DNA of 64,000 bases from NCBI RefSeq assembly GCF_921293095.1, contig NC_060251.1, forward strand, positions 91,436,566 to 91,500,565, written 5' to 3'. Positions within the stretch are counted from its first letter, which is position 1. Each line of letters starts with the position of its first letter. Positions 39,917 to 51,811 of the stretch are shown in pieces. Both the position numbers and the translations under genes were made by a program. The DNA comes from Ischnura elegans (taxonomy: Eukaryota > Arthropoda > Insecta > Odonata > Coenagrionidae). The notes under the pieces were generated by a model. That model searched no databases and was not told the DNA's origin. It saw only the letters and a program-made list of their open reading frames with translations.

Positions 39917-41242
39917 TTAGAATTGGCTTCGGGATGTTGATGCTGGACTAAGTGTTTGGCTCCGCTGTTGAGGCACAATACCCGTTTCCTGATTCACGCC
40001 AGGGGATAGTGAATTATCCACCTGCTCCCTTCTTATCTCCGTCATGCTATCATGTGCGGGTCTAGTCACTCCTCTCCACTGACTGTTTCCCTGCCACTCT
40101 CTACGATTTGCGTTCGCCCCTGCTGACCTTTGTGTGGTATTTACACACGGTGGCCTTTCCCTTGGCGGCGGCCTAACGTTTTGCCCCTCCTCTACACTCT
40201 CGTCATAATATTCCAATAGAATGACCAACTTCTCTAAATCCAAAGGCTCCGCACTTTTTAAGAGATTCCTTACCCAGGGAGGGAATTGGCGTATGAGAAA
40301 AAATTTAAGTTCCTCATCACATATTGGAGGTTCACGAGACCTGGCTGATGCAATTTTCCTCATCGCATGTTCACTCATTTTCCCATCTTTCGCACGTGAA
40401 TAATATCCTGTCATTACTCTAGCTCGATATTCATACCGCGCGTTTTCACTCCAATATTTTCACAAAAAATTCTGTTTAATTTCCTCGTACGTTTCTGGTA
40501 CAGGAAATAAGGTATTTCTCCACAAACGAGCGTTTCCTTCCATCATATTTAAAAATACATATGGCCATTTAGCCAGTGGGACAGCAAGCAACTTTAAATA
40601 CTCCTCTGCCTCATTCAAAAACACTCGAGGGTTCTGATCAATTTTACCTTTGAATACAGGTTTATGAAGGCCAATATTTGGTGGAGCTATTGAGGCGGCC
40701 AACACCGGTCCGGAGCCAACTTGCTCCATATGCCTCATTCTATCACTTAGCTGATTCAACCTTTGTTCATTTGTCTCATCATGCTGGGCTATCTCTTTGA
40801 TTTGAGCCTTCAAACCGTTCTCCCTCGTTATGGCTTCCTGTTCCTTAATTTCTATAACTTCGCGGACAACGTCAACCTCCCGTTTAATTTCTACTTTTAC
40901 ACATTCTATTTTACCATTCAACATTTGTAACAGCTCTCGGTACTCCCTCCGTTTCTTTTCCTCCTTCTCCTCTTTCTCCCTCCGCCTCTTTTCCTCCTTT
41001 TCCTCTTCCTCCCTCCGTCTCTCCTCCCTTTCTGAAAACAAATATTTTTTAAATACTAAAATCGGATCGTTTGAATCCGGTGAGGCCGGTATGGAATGAA
41101 AGGTGGGAGTTGACCAAACGGTCGATTCAACTCCAACTGCGCTTTCCTCTACCGCCTCGTCCTCCTCGCTGTTCTCCATAACCTCTACTTCATCGATATC
41201 ACGTCCTTCCATATATTTCAGATCCTTCTTACGAGTAACCAT
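39917..41242 (-). CDS. gag: gag of a truncated LTR retrotransposon, one frameshift
   Basis: Two minus-strand ORFs, 41242-40460 and 40414-39917, form one gag split near 40430-40460, where an A-run sits (ACAAAAAATTCTG on the plus strand). The first part has an acidic start, a long charged coiled coil (EERRREEEEKEEKRRREKEE region) and the start of a capsid domain (PVFKGKIDQNPRVFLNEAEE, KWPYVFLNMMEGNARLW). The second part holds the rest of the capsid region and an Arg/Gln-rich end. No pol follows, so the element is truncated on its 3' side. Confidence 0.7.
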
Positions 41243-41370
41243 TGTATTAAATATCTAAATTTCCAAAAATGTGCCAAAATTTTGCCCCTATGATTACCCT
41301 CAGTCATTCGTTTCCAAAAGCTAAAGCGCCACTTACTCGAACATTTACACCACACAAAGAATAATCGGGT

Positions 41371-41388
41371 CCTACTGTTCGGGCGCCA
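41371..41388 (-). other. primer binding site of the truncated LTR element
   Basis: On the minus strand TGGCGCCCGAACAGTAGG starts two bases after the LTR end (...GGATGCCACA). The first 14 bases match the tRNA-Lys-type binding site also used by lentiviruses. This fixes the LTR boundary at 41391. Confidence 0.8.
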
Positions 41389-41390
41389 CT

Positions 41391-42760
41391 TGTGGCATCC
41401 CACCCCCGACTCGCCCGGATACCACGATAGAACCGGGGGGAGACGTCGCACAAAAAATAAGAAAAAATACAAATCCGCGAAGATCCCTCCCGCATGGGAC
41501 CTACGGGACAAAACTATGCCACTCACTTCTCGTAATTCAAATAAATAAAGAAAATATTCCCCTTCTGTGAAGATGATTGCGGGTGGGGGAGTTCCCGATT
41601 CAAACTTATGGGTGACGTTCGGGCGCTGATGCACTCGTCCAACACGCATTTACGGGAAGGAAATCAGACGGGGCGAAAGGAAGGATGAAGGATATTTTCA
41701 ATGGGGTGACCCGTGGAGGAATCAGAACAAAAAACACTCTCTCAAAACACTTTCAATTAAACAAAATATAATTCACACAAATAAGGTTGCATATGACAAA
41801 AAAAGCAAAAGGAACCCTCTTATACGCTAATGAAATATGAATTGGTGAAAGCCACTTATGAAACATCGATGATAAAAAATAAAAAAACAATATAACTTGG
41901 TTTCTGGATGAAAATCAATATAGAAAATGATGATAACAAAGTAAAGTTCGGTGGTGAACACGTAAATATGATACAAATTCAATGATTTCTTGACTGGGGA
42001 GGTAAATGATAGTCCATCCCGTCGAATGTAAATTTGGGGTGCGAACGTTAATTGTACTTGGTGACTGATTTCACATTCACTTATGTAACGGGTGCGTTCC
42101 GTGACTGTTTGTCTTAACTTGGCTTGGCAGGAGACACAAGGGGGCTTTGGGGGGGGAATAGCTGCAATCTTACTTTATCGTAGTCCGAGTCTCGACCAGG
42201 TTGGATCCAACACTCTCTCTTTCCATTTACTGCACTCCTTTCTCCCTTGTTGGAGGAAGCTGCATCCGGAACGGAGATAATGCGTCCTCTTCAGCTGGTC
42301 CTTTGCTCCTTCGGATGGGGGGGGGGGGGATTCTTCTTCCAGATCAGTCTTTCTGAAAATACTTGGGCCCCTTGTCTCCTCCTGCCGTGCGTCGCACTGA
42401 TTTTGGGCATAGGCTCCGCCCGACAGTCACTTAGGAATTCTCTCGTTCTCTTTCGTGCACCACCTTTTTATCATACCTCAACTAGGGGTGGGGTAATGCA
42501 CAATGAAGGGAGGGAGGAGTAATACGCCACTCATTCAGGGAAAACCCGAGCTCCCCTCCTCCCACACACACACACTCACACACAACCATACAAAAATCGG
42601 CGAAAACACATTCATCCCCTCTTACTCATCCACGCCTTCCTCCACGGGCCCTGGTTTGGGGGTGGGGGTTTTGGGAAAGGTCGTGGAACGAGCGGGTAAA
42701 CTGGTAGGGAAGAAAATGCGCCGAGTGGAAATGCACTGTAATGGGGCTTGAACCATTACA
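41391..42760 (-). repeat. LTR of the truncated retroelement (outer end approximate)
   Basis: The inner end is set by the primer binding site. The outer end is taken at the minus-strand TGTAATGG (42760), giving a TGT...ACA LTR of about 1.37 kb; it includes a CA-rich microsatellite and G-runs. With no second LTR in the window the outer end is a best guess. Confidence 0.55.
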
Positions 42761-43079
42761 GTACATATCTACAAAATCGGCGTCGCAGCGCCATCTCTGC
42801 ATTAAACAATAAACTTAGGAATTCAACTTGATTTTAACATAATTACTTCAACAAGGAAGGTTCGTGTAAGTCTGCTAGAAAGCCAGCTAGTAGATTTGAC
42901 GGATAGCACATACTATGTGCTGTCCGCCAAATTGCCGGGAGCGACGAGAGCTCAATCCCGCTCGCTCCCGAGACCGCAATCCGGGATTGTTCGCTCCCGG
43001 GAGTGAGACTACCAGTTTGACTCCCGAGAGCGAGACTCGAGCGGGAGCGGAACGGCTTTTGCGCGCCTCTAGCTTTAAG

Positions 43080-43824
43080 TAGTACCCTACTATTGCTTAA
43101 GTCATCTGCTTACTGATTTTCCGTCATAATACTAGATTTAATGAACCTATTTTACAGGAGGCAAAAATGAGCGAAACAATGCAAAGCAGATTATTGATGA
43201 CATTGAAAGTGTAATGCTGAACAGCAAAATCGATATACTATTGGGATACTTTTTTGGTAGCACTGTTTTGTGGGAAGGAAAGGACAGCTGTGCAAAACAC
43301 ATTTTCAAAGATTAACAAAGCTCTAATGCTGATTATGATCTGCTAATGGACGTGGAACTTCACAAGCGTCTACACCAAAACCTCTATAAGCAACCAGGAA
43401 GAAATATGCTCTCATGCATTTTCAATGGAAACACCAGAGGCCTTCATTAAACATTCCACTTTACAAGGTAGATGATGCAAACATTAGACAATCGTTAATC
43501 TAATATGTTGAAGCTTCTTTTTTAAATTATGTAATTTAGAAGCTGCATTAGACCATTAGTAAGCAAAATATTTACTTGTTTTTATGTGCTTTTGAAATAA
43601 AAACTATGCTATGGAAGAAGATATGATTCCTTAGCAGTTCATGTCGTAGAATATCCAGAGAGGATTCTGGACATGTAGGTAAGAATTCAGAACAAGACAA
43701 ATGATTTTTCTTGTGGAATTTTCATACTTAACTTGCACTTGCAGGTGACCGTAAAGGATTGCCAGTGGCTAGTCTGGTGTTATTTTCTTGAATACTGAAA
43801 TATTAATGCTTTCCATTTGATGTT
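43080..43824. other. transposon-relic sequence, no intact gene
   Basis: Some stretches (43160-43480) read as broken coding fragments without an open frame. No family could be assigned. Confidence 0.35.
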
Positions 43825-44235
43825 AATTATGTACCATTCTCATTTTAGGCCCTCCTACGAGCACTAAGTTTGTCATAGCATTGACTAGGGTCAATTTATC
43901 CAACTAATCTACTGTCTACACTGACAGCTGTTCTGTTCAACTGACTACAGCTGTTCCATAATGCATAAGAACACATTTGTATTTCATGAATAGCGATCAA
44001 ATGAATAGGAAATGCTGTGATTTCTTTAGATGATGCATTAGGATTCATTCCACTTCACGTTTTTTACTTCTCCAAAACTCAACAGTTACCACCTTATCCA
44101 TGTTTTTTCCTTGAAAATATCTAACTTGCACATATGTGCATTCAGTCTAGACAGCAGATTTGTTGCATAAATTTACCCAGTCAATGCAATGATAAATGAA
44201 ATTAGGTGGGCCTAAAATGAGAATGGCACGTAATT
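43825..44235. mobile_element. 411-bp fold-back MITE
   Basis: AATTATGTACCATTCTCATT at 43825 is mirrored by AATGAGAATGGCACGTAATT ending 44235, with the similarity continuing about 75 bp inward (TTTTAGGCCC, CATTGACT). No coding content. Superfamily not determined. Confidence 0.75.
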
Positions 44236-44886
44236 AGGATCAATTGTATTGCCATTAAAATAAAATTTATTTCAGGGGAAAATAACTCCACTTTTGGTGA
44301 TGAAACAACAATGTCACCCTTTGCATGTGTCTATTCATTGGTAATCTCCAATACTTAATGATTAATTTTTTCCCTTTGCATTCCAAGAAATCCAAAATTA
44401 ATGAATCTAAACCTCAAAGCAGATAAAGTTTTGCGGAAGGAAAGAGTTTCCGACCACAGGCTTACATGAAATAAAAATCCCAAAGAGATGAAGAGGAAGT
44501 TTCCTAGTGCATGACTTGGGTGCTGAGCACTGGACCACCATTGTCCGCATGTTTAAGTCTTTCAAAACGGTATTTTATTACAGCCGCAATTGTTTTAACT
44601 ATTGGTTATATATGGAGGATGATCCCTGGACAAGGTACCATGGACTGCAAGTCCATAAAGGTTGGATTGGATTCCGAGTCCCGGTTGAGGGACAATCCTA
44701 GCTAAAGTCGTTAATAATCACTCTTTAGTGTTATATAAAACATAGATAAATTTAATTCGTCAGCAAGAGAACAAAAGATATATGTAAATGCATTTCAAGC
44801 ACAGCCAGAAAAAATAAAGGCTCTCCACATGGTGGTCGACTGCACCACCGTTATTTGAAAAAGCGCAGAGCTGCTGCGCTTTATGG

Positions 44887-45769
44887 TCACCTCTCCTCGC
44901 AGCGCCCGATCATCATCATCAGAGCGTGAAGAAGATTGACCGACGCCATCTCTTCAGCTGCACTCTTGTCAGGACCTTCACCAAATTTCACCAACTCCGG
45001 AGTGGTACCCAGACTAGCAGCGCACAATGCATTCCCAACTGTACAAGGGAGAGCAGAATTAGGCCAACGCGTACATCAACCCACGACTTGTTCTTTCAAA
45101 AACACCATTGAACAACAACTGAGATTACCCGGGTAATTTTTTCAGTTTCTTGAGTAAGCTAAAGATTTCTCAGGCATCAGACAAAATTTATCCTTTCAAC
45201 AAAAATTCAAAGTTTCACCTTCATTCTTTATTCACCATGGAATCTTCTAAAAATAGGTTGAATTTAATGTAGATTTGAGAAAAATGGAAAAATCTCGCGT
45301 TTATGAAAAAATTTAAGTTAGGAAAATAGTTTTAGCTTCTAATTAAATCGTTATCGATAAAAGCAGAAGATTCCGCAAAAGTAAGAGGTTTATGATAGGA
45401 TACAACCCAACTAGAGGCCACACCCCACCCAAGGGAGAAAAAAAATACCTGACCAGAAACCAAAAATTCTGCCCTGCAAACCACTGCAATTAGGAGTGGC
45501 AATTAAAAGACTTTGGTTTGAATCCAAACTGAGCCACCAGAGTTTTTCACAGCCAGCATCAGCCTTGATTGAAACCCACTTTGCCTGTGTGGGAAGTCAC
45601 TCTTCAGAAGCAGTGTTTGGAAATAATGTTAAAGAGCTGCTCGAGTCAGCCACACAGCATACACAAGAGTGCACTTACGATTAGATTTCATGAACATGTA
45701 ATCAAGAGGAAGGTCATTCCCTTCTGCAAACTTCTCCAAAGTCTCCTTGGGTGTGTGGCTCAACGCAAA
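44887..45769 (-). CDS. last exons of a host gene, dsRNA-binding-domain-like C-terminus
   Basis: Exon 45769-45679 (acceptor TTGTCTTTGCTTTCAG, donor C|GTAAGTG) reads ALSHTPKETLEKFAEGNDLP and then LDYMFMKS. The final exon, 45038-44887 (acceptor TGCTCTCCCTTGTACAG), joins in phase and reads LCAASLGTTPELVKFGEGPD then KSAAEEMASVNLLHALM, ending at TGA 44889-44887. The pattern TPxxxLxxFAExNxLPLDY ... GxGPDKSAAEExAxxNLLxAL is that of a double-stranded-RNA-binding domain, though weaker than the one near 17.7 kb. Splice phases and polypyrimidine tracts are good. Exons at 46276-46146 and 62-63 kb may be upstream parts of the same gene. Confidence 0.55.
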
Positions 45770-46145
45770 CTGAAAGCAAAGACAAGCAGAGTGTTACAAG
45801 AGTGGTTTCCAAAAATAAATGCATCATTCTCTCTGCTGGCTACTTATTGACTTGCCAGCCATCTAACCAATGGAAACACTTGGACCCAAAATCACAATTC
45901 CCCAAAAGAACTCAGTACACGTAAGGAGGAAAATACAAGTTACGTCAGAGAAAAATCTTCGCATTGAAATTTAGCAATGAAAAGGATATTCACATCTGTA
46001 TAGTCATTTTGCATTTTTCTTCCTTTTCTTACGTGAAGATGCCAACAAATCCTTCACTTTCACCATTTTTTCTCACTCTATCTTAATTAAAACAAGACAT
46101 CAAAGTGCCAAAAGCAAGGAATTTGGATGATTGAAAACATTTTAC

Positions 46146-46276
46146 ACCATAGCAGTCATTGAGGCATCGAAGATCCTGCCAGTATCTAGCAGGTGCATTC
46201 CCTGACGTATTCAGCTGTAGTTCGTACAGCCTTTCATTCAGAATTAATATCATCTCCACTATACACCATTCACTGG
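46146..46276 (-). CDS. candidate internal exon, unknown
   Basis: An open minus-strand stretch reads SEWCIVEMILILNERLYELQ and APARYWQDLRCLNDCYG, with an acceptor-like CTATTACGACAAG and a donor-like GGT|GTAAAA. It leaves in phase 0, matching the exon starting at 45769. The splice sites are mediocre, so this is tentative. Confidence 0.33.
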
Positions 46277-46559
46277 CTTGTCGTAATAGACATAAATAGA
46301 GGAAAAACATTGATTGCATTGATGAAACACTGACATTCTTTACAGTATATGGTGCTCGGGGGTAACTGGGGCATAGTTTTTCAATGTGATAGTACCATTT
46401 CATTTTCAAATATGTATTTATTGTACAGATAACTCCAGTGAATGGGTGAAAATAAACACGTAGATTTGACAATAATATGACTAGCACATCATGTGACTTG
46501 AATTTAATTACTACCATTAAACAATATTTTATATTAATATTATTTTCACATCTCAGTTG

Positions 46560-47114
46560 ACCCCACTTACCCCACTACTTGAGGGTAACTGGATCACCCC
46601 ATGGCAAATCCCATTTGAGCACTGCCACAATTATTTTGGATAACTGGATCTATCAAAGTACTTTAAATTATCAGAAAAAATATTGGTTAACACAGCTATT
46701 TTGATTATTATGAATGTAAAGGCCGTTGTATCAGAACGGTTACGGAGACCTCACGGATTTCCCTTTCAAAACACAAACACCAGAGGCGGACTCTGCCAAG
46801 TCGAACATTCTGAGTTAGTGCTTCAGAGATTTCAATCGGTGGGGTGAATTCTCAGCTGAAAAATGCGCAGTAAATTCTCGGTGAAGCTTCATTCAATTCA
46901 CTGCAATATTCATGAACTCTTCCGCGCATTCTTACATTATTAGATATAAAATCAATAAACATTAATATAGTCTAAGAGTTGCATCTCGAGCATTGCCAAT
47001 CAAAATGCGTAATATTATTCCCCGAATTGACCGATCGCATGGATTCAGGAAAGTATGGTATCTCAGCGCTACATTACTAAACTGAATACTTAAATTGATT
47101 CATTATGTTATACT
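46560..47114. other. no feature recognised
   Basis: AT-rich; nothing supported apart from short repeats. Confidence 0.45.
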
Positions 47115-47119
47115 GCGAT

Positions 47120-50100
47120 CAGGGTTCCCACTCTACCTGAACAATGAAATTCACGGCTTTTTCCAGGTTTTCACGGTTATTTTTCACGTTTTCACGGTTT
47201 TTTTAAGGTTTTCACGGTCTCAATTTTGCTAAATTCACGGTCCGTTAATAAGCCAACAATAAGAAAATCACTGGCCGTATATCAACAGAAAATTAACGTA
47301 CGCGAAAAACGCCGTGAATGTTAACGCCGCAATGAAAAGTGATATCTGTTATGACGTGATCTATCGTTTGTAAAATTCAAGGCCGACTAAAGGACCAGCC
47401 CAACCGCGCTCTTGCCCGGACGCCGAATACCCTTCGGACCTTCTTCCGTCCGGACACTCGAGGTCCTTTTTTAATTCCTCGCTGAGAGATTGTTTTTTGC
47501 GCACGTTGTTATTACTGCACAGTAACCGAATTTCCCCCACCCCAATATTTCTTATTTAACGGAAAATATTTTATTTAAATTGTTTATAGAATATAATAAA
47601 TTGATTCTTTCTTATTCAGCGGAAAATATTTTATGAAAATTGTTAATAGAACATAATAAATCGAAAAACAATTTCATACACCGTATTAGCACGAATCTAA
47701 GACAAACACGATTCTAAGACTACCCTCCTTTTTTGGAACTCCACTAGGAGACAATTTTTCTTTATTAATAACGATACGATTATAAAATGAATGCGGAAAA
47801 ACGATCAATGCTTAATTTTTTTGCTAGATTGCCTATGTCCCAGGAAACGCAGGATTTTGGCGAGTAATTAAGAAATTCATTAAAGGTTTCAAAACAATAT
47901 TTTAGATAATAACAGGAATAGTAGTACTTTATCAAGATACATACGTCATATTGTTGATTCGACCCATGTCTCTTTCAAAATTCTGAATGTTTGCTCTCCA
48001 CTCGGCATTTACACTGCTATTATGGATTTCAGTCAGATGTAAAAATTCTTATCCATCAAACACCATTTCCAGTACACGTATTCACGAGAGCAATGTGCAT
48101 GTTGTGCCTAAAACAACCGCATTCGCCGGTGCAGTGACTGGTTGTGAGATGGATCACGAAGGCCAAAAATAGTCAATTACTTGAATTGTTCCTGTCTAAT
48201 GAATATATTTTTAATACAATTGAGGTAGTGTGTAAAGCGTGAACAATGTTGCGTTAATCGTCAGCGGCACGCCCACCTGGATCTTCGCCTTCATATCTCT
48301 ACTTGTTTTCTCCAGGTAGCTCACTCTACCCCCACCCCTACCGTCATGTGCTAGCGGACAACCCAAGGCGCTCTGCAATATTCACGCGCATCTAGCCCGG
48401 ATTCTTTTCTTCATGTTCAATTATTTTCAGTCCATCTCTTAAAGTTCTCAATAGTTTCTTCGGAGGGGCCATGGTCGGAAGACGACTAAAATTAAACTAG
48501 TGAAAATGACTTTATTAAACCCACATGGAAAACACTCGGTGGTTCGAAGTCCAGCCACCCCGGAAAGTAGGGAACCACTCGTACGAGGTGAAGTTCGGAA
48601 CTCACGTATCGCCAGAGCACACTGCAGAGGGCGAAGCGTGACCATATGACTGCGCCATGAAATTTTTTACCCTAAAGATGCCCATTCTTTTCTAATTAGC
48701 GTAGCGCCAGATGATCAGATGAATTCGGATTGTTAGTAGGGAGAAACAAAAATCCTGAGAAGATATCCCTTCGTCAGTAACTCTGACAAGGGAGACTACT
48801 AGTAGTAGTATAGCTCGTAAATTGATAACTGATAACAACCTGGTATCATGTTTTCGGAACAAAATGCCGAATTAACTGCCGTAAGCTCAGCTACGAGGAT
48901 ATCGCGTTTCGCCAAAAATCACCATCGTATTTTTCCATCTATTTCCTTGCTTAAAATACGTCATGTGTGGTCTCGTTTTTTTTTAACGTGCAAATTACTA
49001 ACATTTCAATCTAATAAAAGCATAATAGCAATTACTGAATATCATTGTTAGATACCTTTTGGGCTAATAGGTGATTCATGCAGCAGTTGACCTCCATAAA
49101 CTGGGAACTTTAGGCTGAAAAAGGTCAGTTGGTGAGAAGAGGGGGGAGCGCGAAACACGTTTCTATTGTTCTCGTGTAACTCGATATTTTTTTCGAAGCT
49201 AAGGTCTTCGTAATAAGATCCCTGCGCGAGATGGGACCTGTTTTTATTTTGAAGAAGAGGAAAGCGTCAGAAGGGGGGAGGCGAATGGTGAATGGAGGGG
49301 GATAAGGGTTCTTGGGAAATGCGCTAATGTTACTTTCCCACGGCACTGAGCTTCTCCCAATGGTAGTTCCATCTCTTAGAGAGGATTCCAACTACGTGCT
49401 TGTCGTTATTAGCCATAAATGACACATTGTATTTATTTCGTCTCATTTTCGTCAAACGATGGATGCGGGAAAATTCTGCGTCGGAACCGCGATCTTCAAA
49501 CGATCAATGCGAGAAACGATACTTCAGGGAACGATAGATGCGGTAAAAAATTAAATTGTCTATAAGGAACTTTATTTGGGACCAGAAACGGCGAACGATC
49601 AATGCGGGAACGATAGATCGAGGTTCCACCGTATAACTTTCTTTTGAAAGCGGCAGTGTAATGACTTCTTTTCTCTGCTATTGTAATACTCTGAAACCAA
49701 AACTGAATCGATCTCTCTAATCAGAGGCAAATCATGTTCCCTTCTTACCGTTGCTCTGGGAAAAATGGAACGACTATGTAGCATAATTAATCGTAGAGGG
49801 CGTAACTTGGTGGAAATCCATAATATCACGAATACAAGGATCAAGGAAATAGCAAAGTTCTTGATCCTTGTATTCGTGAGACTATGTAGCAGTTTATATC
49901 GCGACGGCATTGAGGCTTTAACGTCACAAACAAACAGCATTACCTTAGATAGCACAAAGCGGAGGAACTGGATCCCCACCGACAGTAAATAACTCCACAC
50001 AAACTTTCCGGTTGCGACGTAAAACTGGCAAGTTCCAGGTCGACGCATGCGACAATCGTGTAATGCTGTGTTGCCATAAGCGGAAATCTTATCTCGTTTT

Positions 50101-50710
50101 CAGGGCCGCAATGCGCGAGAATTAGTAACGTCACGCCGAAAGCTCGCTGTCACCCGGTTCAAACGCAGGGAGCGTAGTGTCCACAGCGCATGGCAGGTTG
50201 TCAAGGCTAGCGGTCTTCCAGTCATAGGATTGAGGGTGTTGAATAAACGTTCAAATTTTTCGACACAATGACCATCTAGATTTAGTTTCGAAAGTGGTCG
50301 CTGCAGCCAGTGGGAAGGCTAATTGGGTGGAAGGGGGACTAAGCAGTGACCGAGGGAGGGGAAACCAAGCCATTTGAGGAAAGTAAGCAAGCTGATGAGA
50401 AGTGGTGTCATATTTCAGGAGGGGGAGAGAAAAGGCCTGCGCTGGGGAAAGATGTTTTTTTCTTCAGGCAACATTCGTTCCCACGCTTTTCTGACCCATA
50501 CGACCGCATGCGACGATGCTCGCCACAATGAATAGAAGTGCGCTAGCCACGAACGAAGATGAAAATTTCTGGGAAGGTATTATTATCAAGATTGAGATAT
50601 TTTTCAGGTTTTAAGACGAAATTCACGGCTATTTCCCGGTTTTTTCACGGTAGAGGAAATTCACGGCTAATTCACGGTTTTAAGGTTTTCACGGTTGAGT
50701 GGGAACCCTG
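47120..50710. mobile_element. 3.6-kb inverted-repeat element with CAGGGTTCCCACTC ends
   Basis: CAGGGTTCCCACTCTACC at 47120 and GGTTGAGTGGGAACCCTG ending at 50710 are inverse ends. GCGAT flanks both (47115-47119, 50711-50715), a 5-bp candidate duplication. Both sub-ends contain several TTCACGGTTTT-type words. No intact transposase is present. At about 49,560-49,635 a pogo-like end (its inverse reads TACGGTGGAACCTCGATC) marks an older element inside. Superfamily is uncertain: the end resembles hAT, but the flank is 5 bp rather than 8. Confidence 0.72.
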
Positions 50711-50715
50711 GCGAT

Positions 50716-51811
50716 CTAAGGGCCCATAGTTTGCATTGTCTACTTGCCTTTAATCATTATATCTTCTGCCTTTTATATATTACGTACATTGACGAATCCG
50801 GTGGTTTCACTGTCACAGTTAATACATGCACGAGGGGTTTCAAGGATTACGAGCAAATAACACAAAAAAATACCAGTAAATCACTATATTCTTAGACACA
50901 TCCACACGCACATACACTCAATCTTTCACGCACACAAACATACTTTCATTCTCTCATATCTCAATAAAATTATGTGAAAATATAATCATTTGAATAATTA
51001 CTTCGCTGGAAACATCGAAGAGTATTTCAAATGCACGAAGCTAATAAAAAGTGAGCTTTAATTCAGCCAACTCCGTCATTAACTTGCAACAAAGTTAGTG
51101 GGGAAAAGCTTTCAATAACGCAGTATTCATTTACATTGGCACACAATATGAGAGAAAGAGAAAAATCAGCTGAATAAAATCTTTGCAAAATACAACACGG
51201 TAAATCAGTCGTCAGAAACATGTAAACAAGTACGCAATTAATATCGTGTGTCAACTTTTTCTTCACTTTTTCGCAGCGTTCATTGCTAACACTCAAAATT
51301 TCAATGCCTTCACGTGGGTGTCAACTAATTCTTTTCCGCAATAAAGATTTCTGCTCGTACTTCATTATCTTTTAATTCCACAGATGGAAATGTCCAAACT
51401 TAAGGATACAATTTCTAATGTTTGAAAGTCGGAGTTGGGGTGCGTATGCTGTGTAACAAGCTGTATCCTACAGGAGTGAGCGCAACCACTTCCATTGCTC
51501 GAACTGCAAATTTTCACGTTGATTGGTGAACTGGGATTTATAAGCGATTTTTCTACAGAAATAAATGAAAATTCCTTCGAGGAATGATAAAAAAAATGGG
51601 TCACTTTATTTTGTTTAGCACGTAAAAAACTCGATAACTATTCGATATTTTTTCTGCCATTGGGTATAAGAGCGAATATCTACTTCATCGCGCTCTTCAT
51701 TCAAAAATTGATGTAATCACTTGAAATACGGTTATCACTTACGTAAGTACGGATTTACGTAAGTACGGATTTACGTAAGTCGAGACATACGTAACTCGGG
51801 GGATGCCTGCA
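50716..51811. other. no gene recognised
   Basis: AT-rich; a small direct repeat TTACGTAAGTACGGAT occurs at about 51740-51775. Nothing else supported. Confidence 0.45.

Larger units (their letters stand above)
37539..43071 (-). mobile_element. composite hAT transposon, 5.5 kb, with nested insertions
   Basis: Terminal inverted repeats of about 155 bp start TAGAGGCGCGCAAAAGCCG (37539 to about 37694, and about 42914 to 43071 inverted). The 8-bp target duplication GCTTTAAG lies at 37531-37538 and 43072-43079. Minus-strand exons encode the C-terminal half of a hAT transposase. The interior also holds a hAT MITE, a THAP-domain exon on the plus strand and a truncated LTR retroelement on the minus strand. 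They occupy the place where the N-terminal half of the transposase would be expected. It probably moved intact as a unit at least once, because the duplication is perfect. Confidence 0.92.

Noticed and set aside
40830-41099. 89-residue plus-strand Ser/Phe-rich ORF
   Set aside because: It is the antisense shadow of the charged coiled coil of the gag at 39917-41242.
42540-42600. CA-rich stretch as a CRISPR-like or functional array
   Set aside because: Simple dinucleotide microsatellite within an LTR.
46083-46517. 144-residue minus-strand ORF as a complete gene
   Set aside because: Only the middle part looks coding; kept as a tentative exon (46146-46276) instead.
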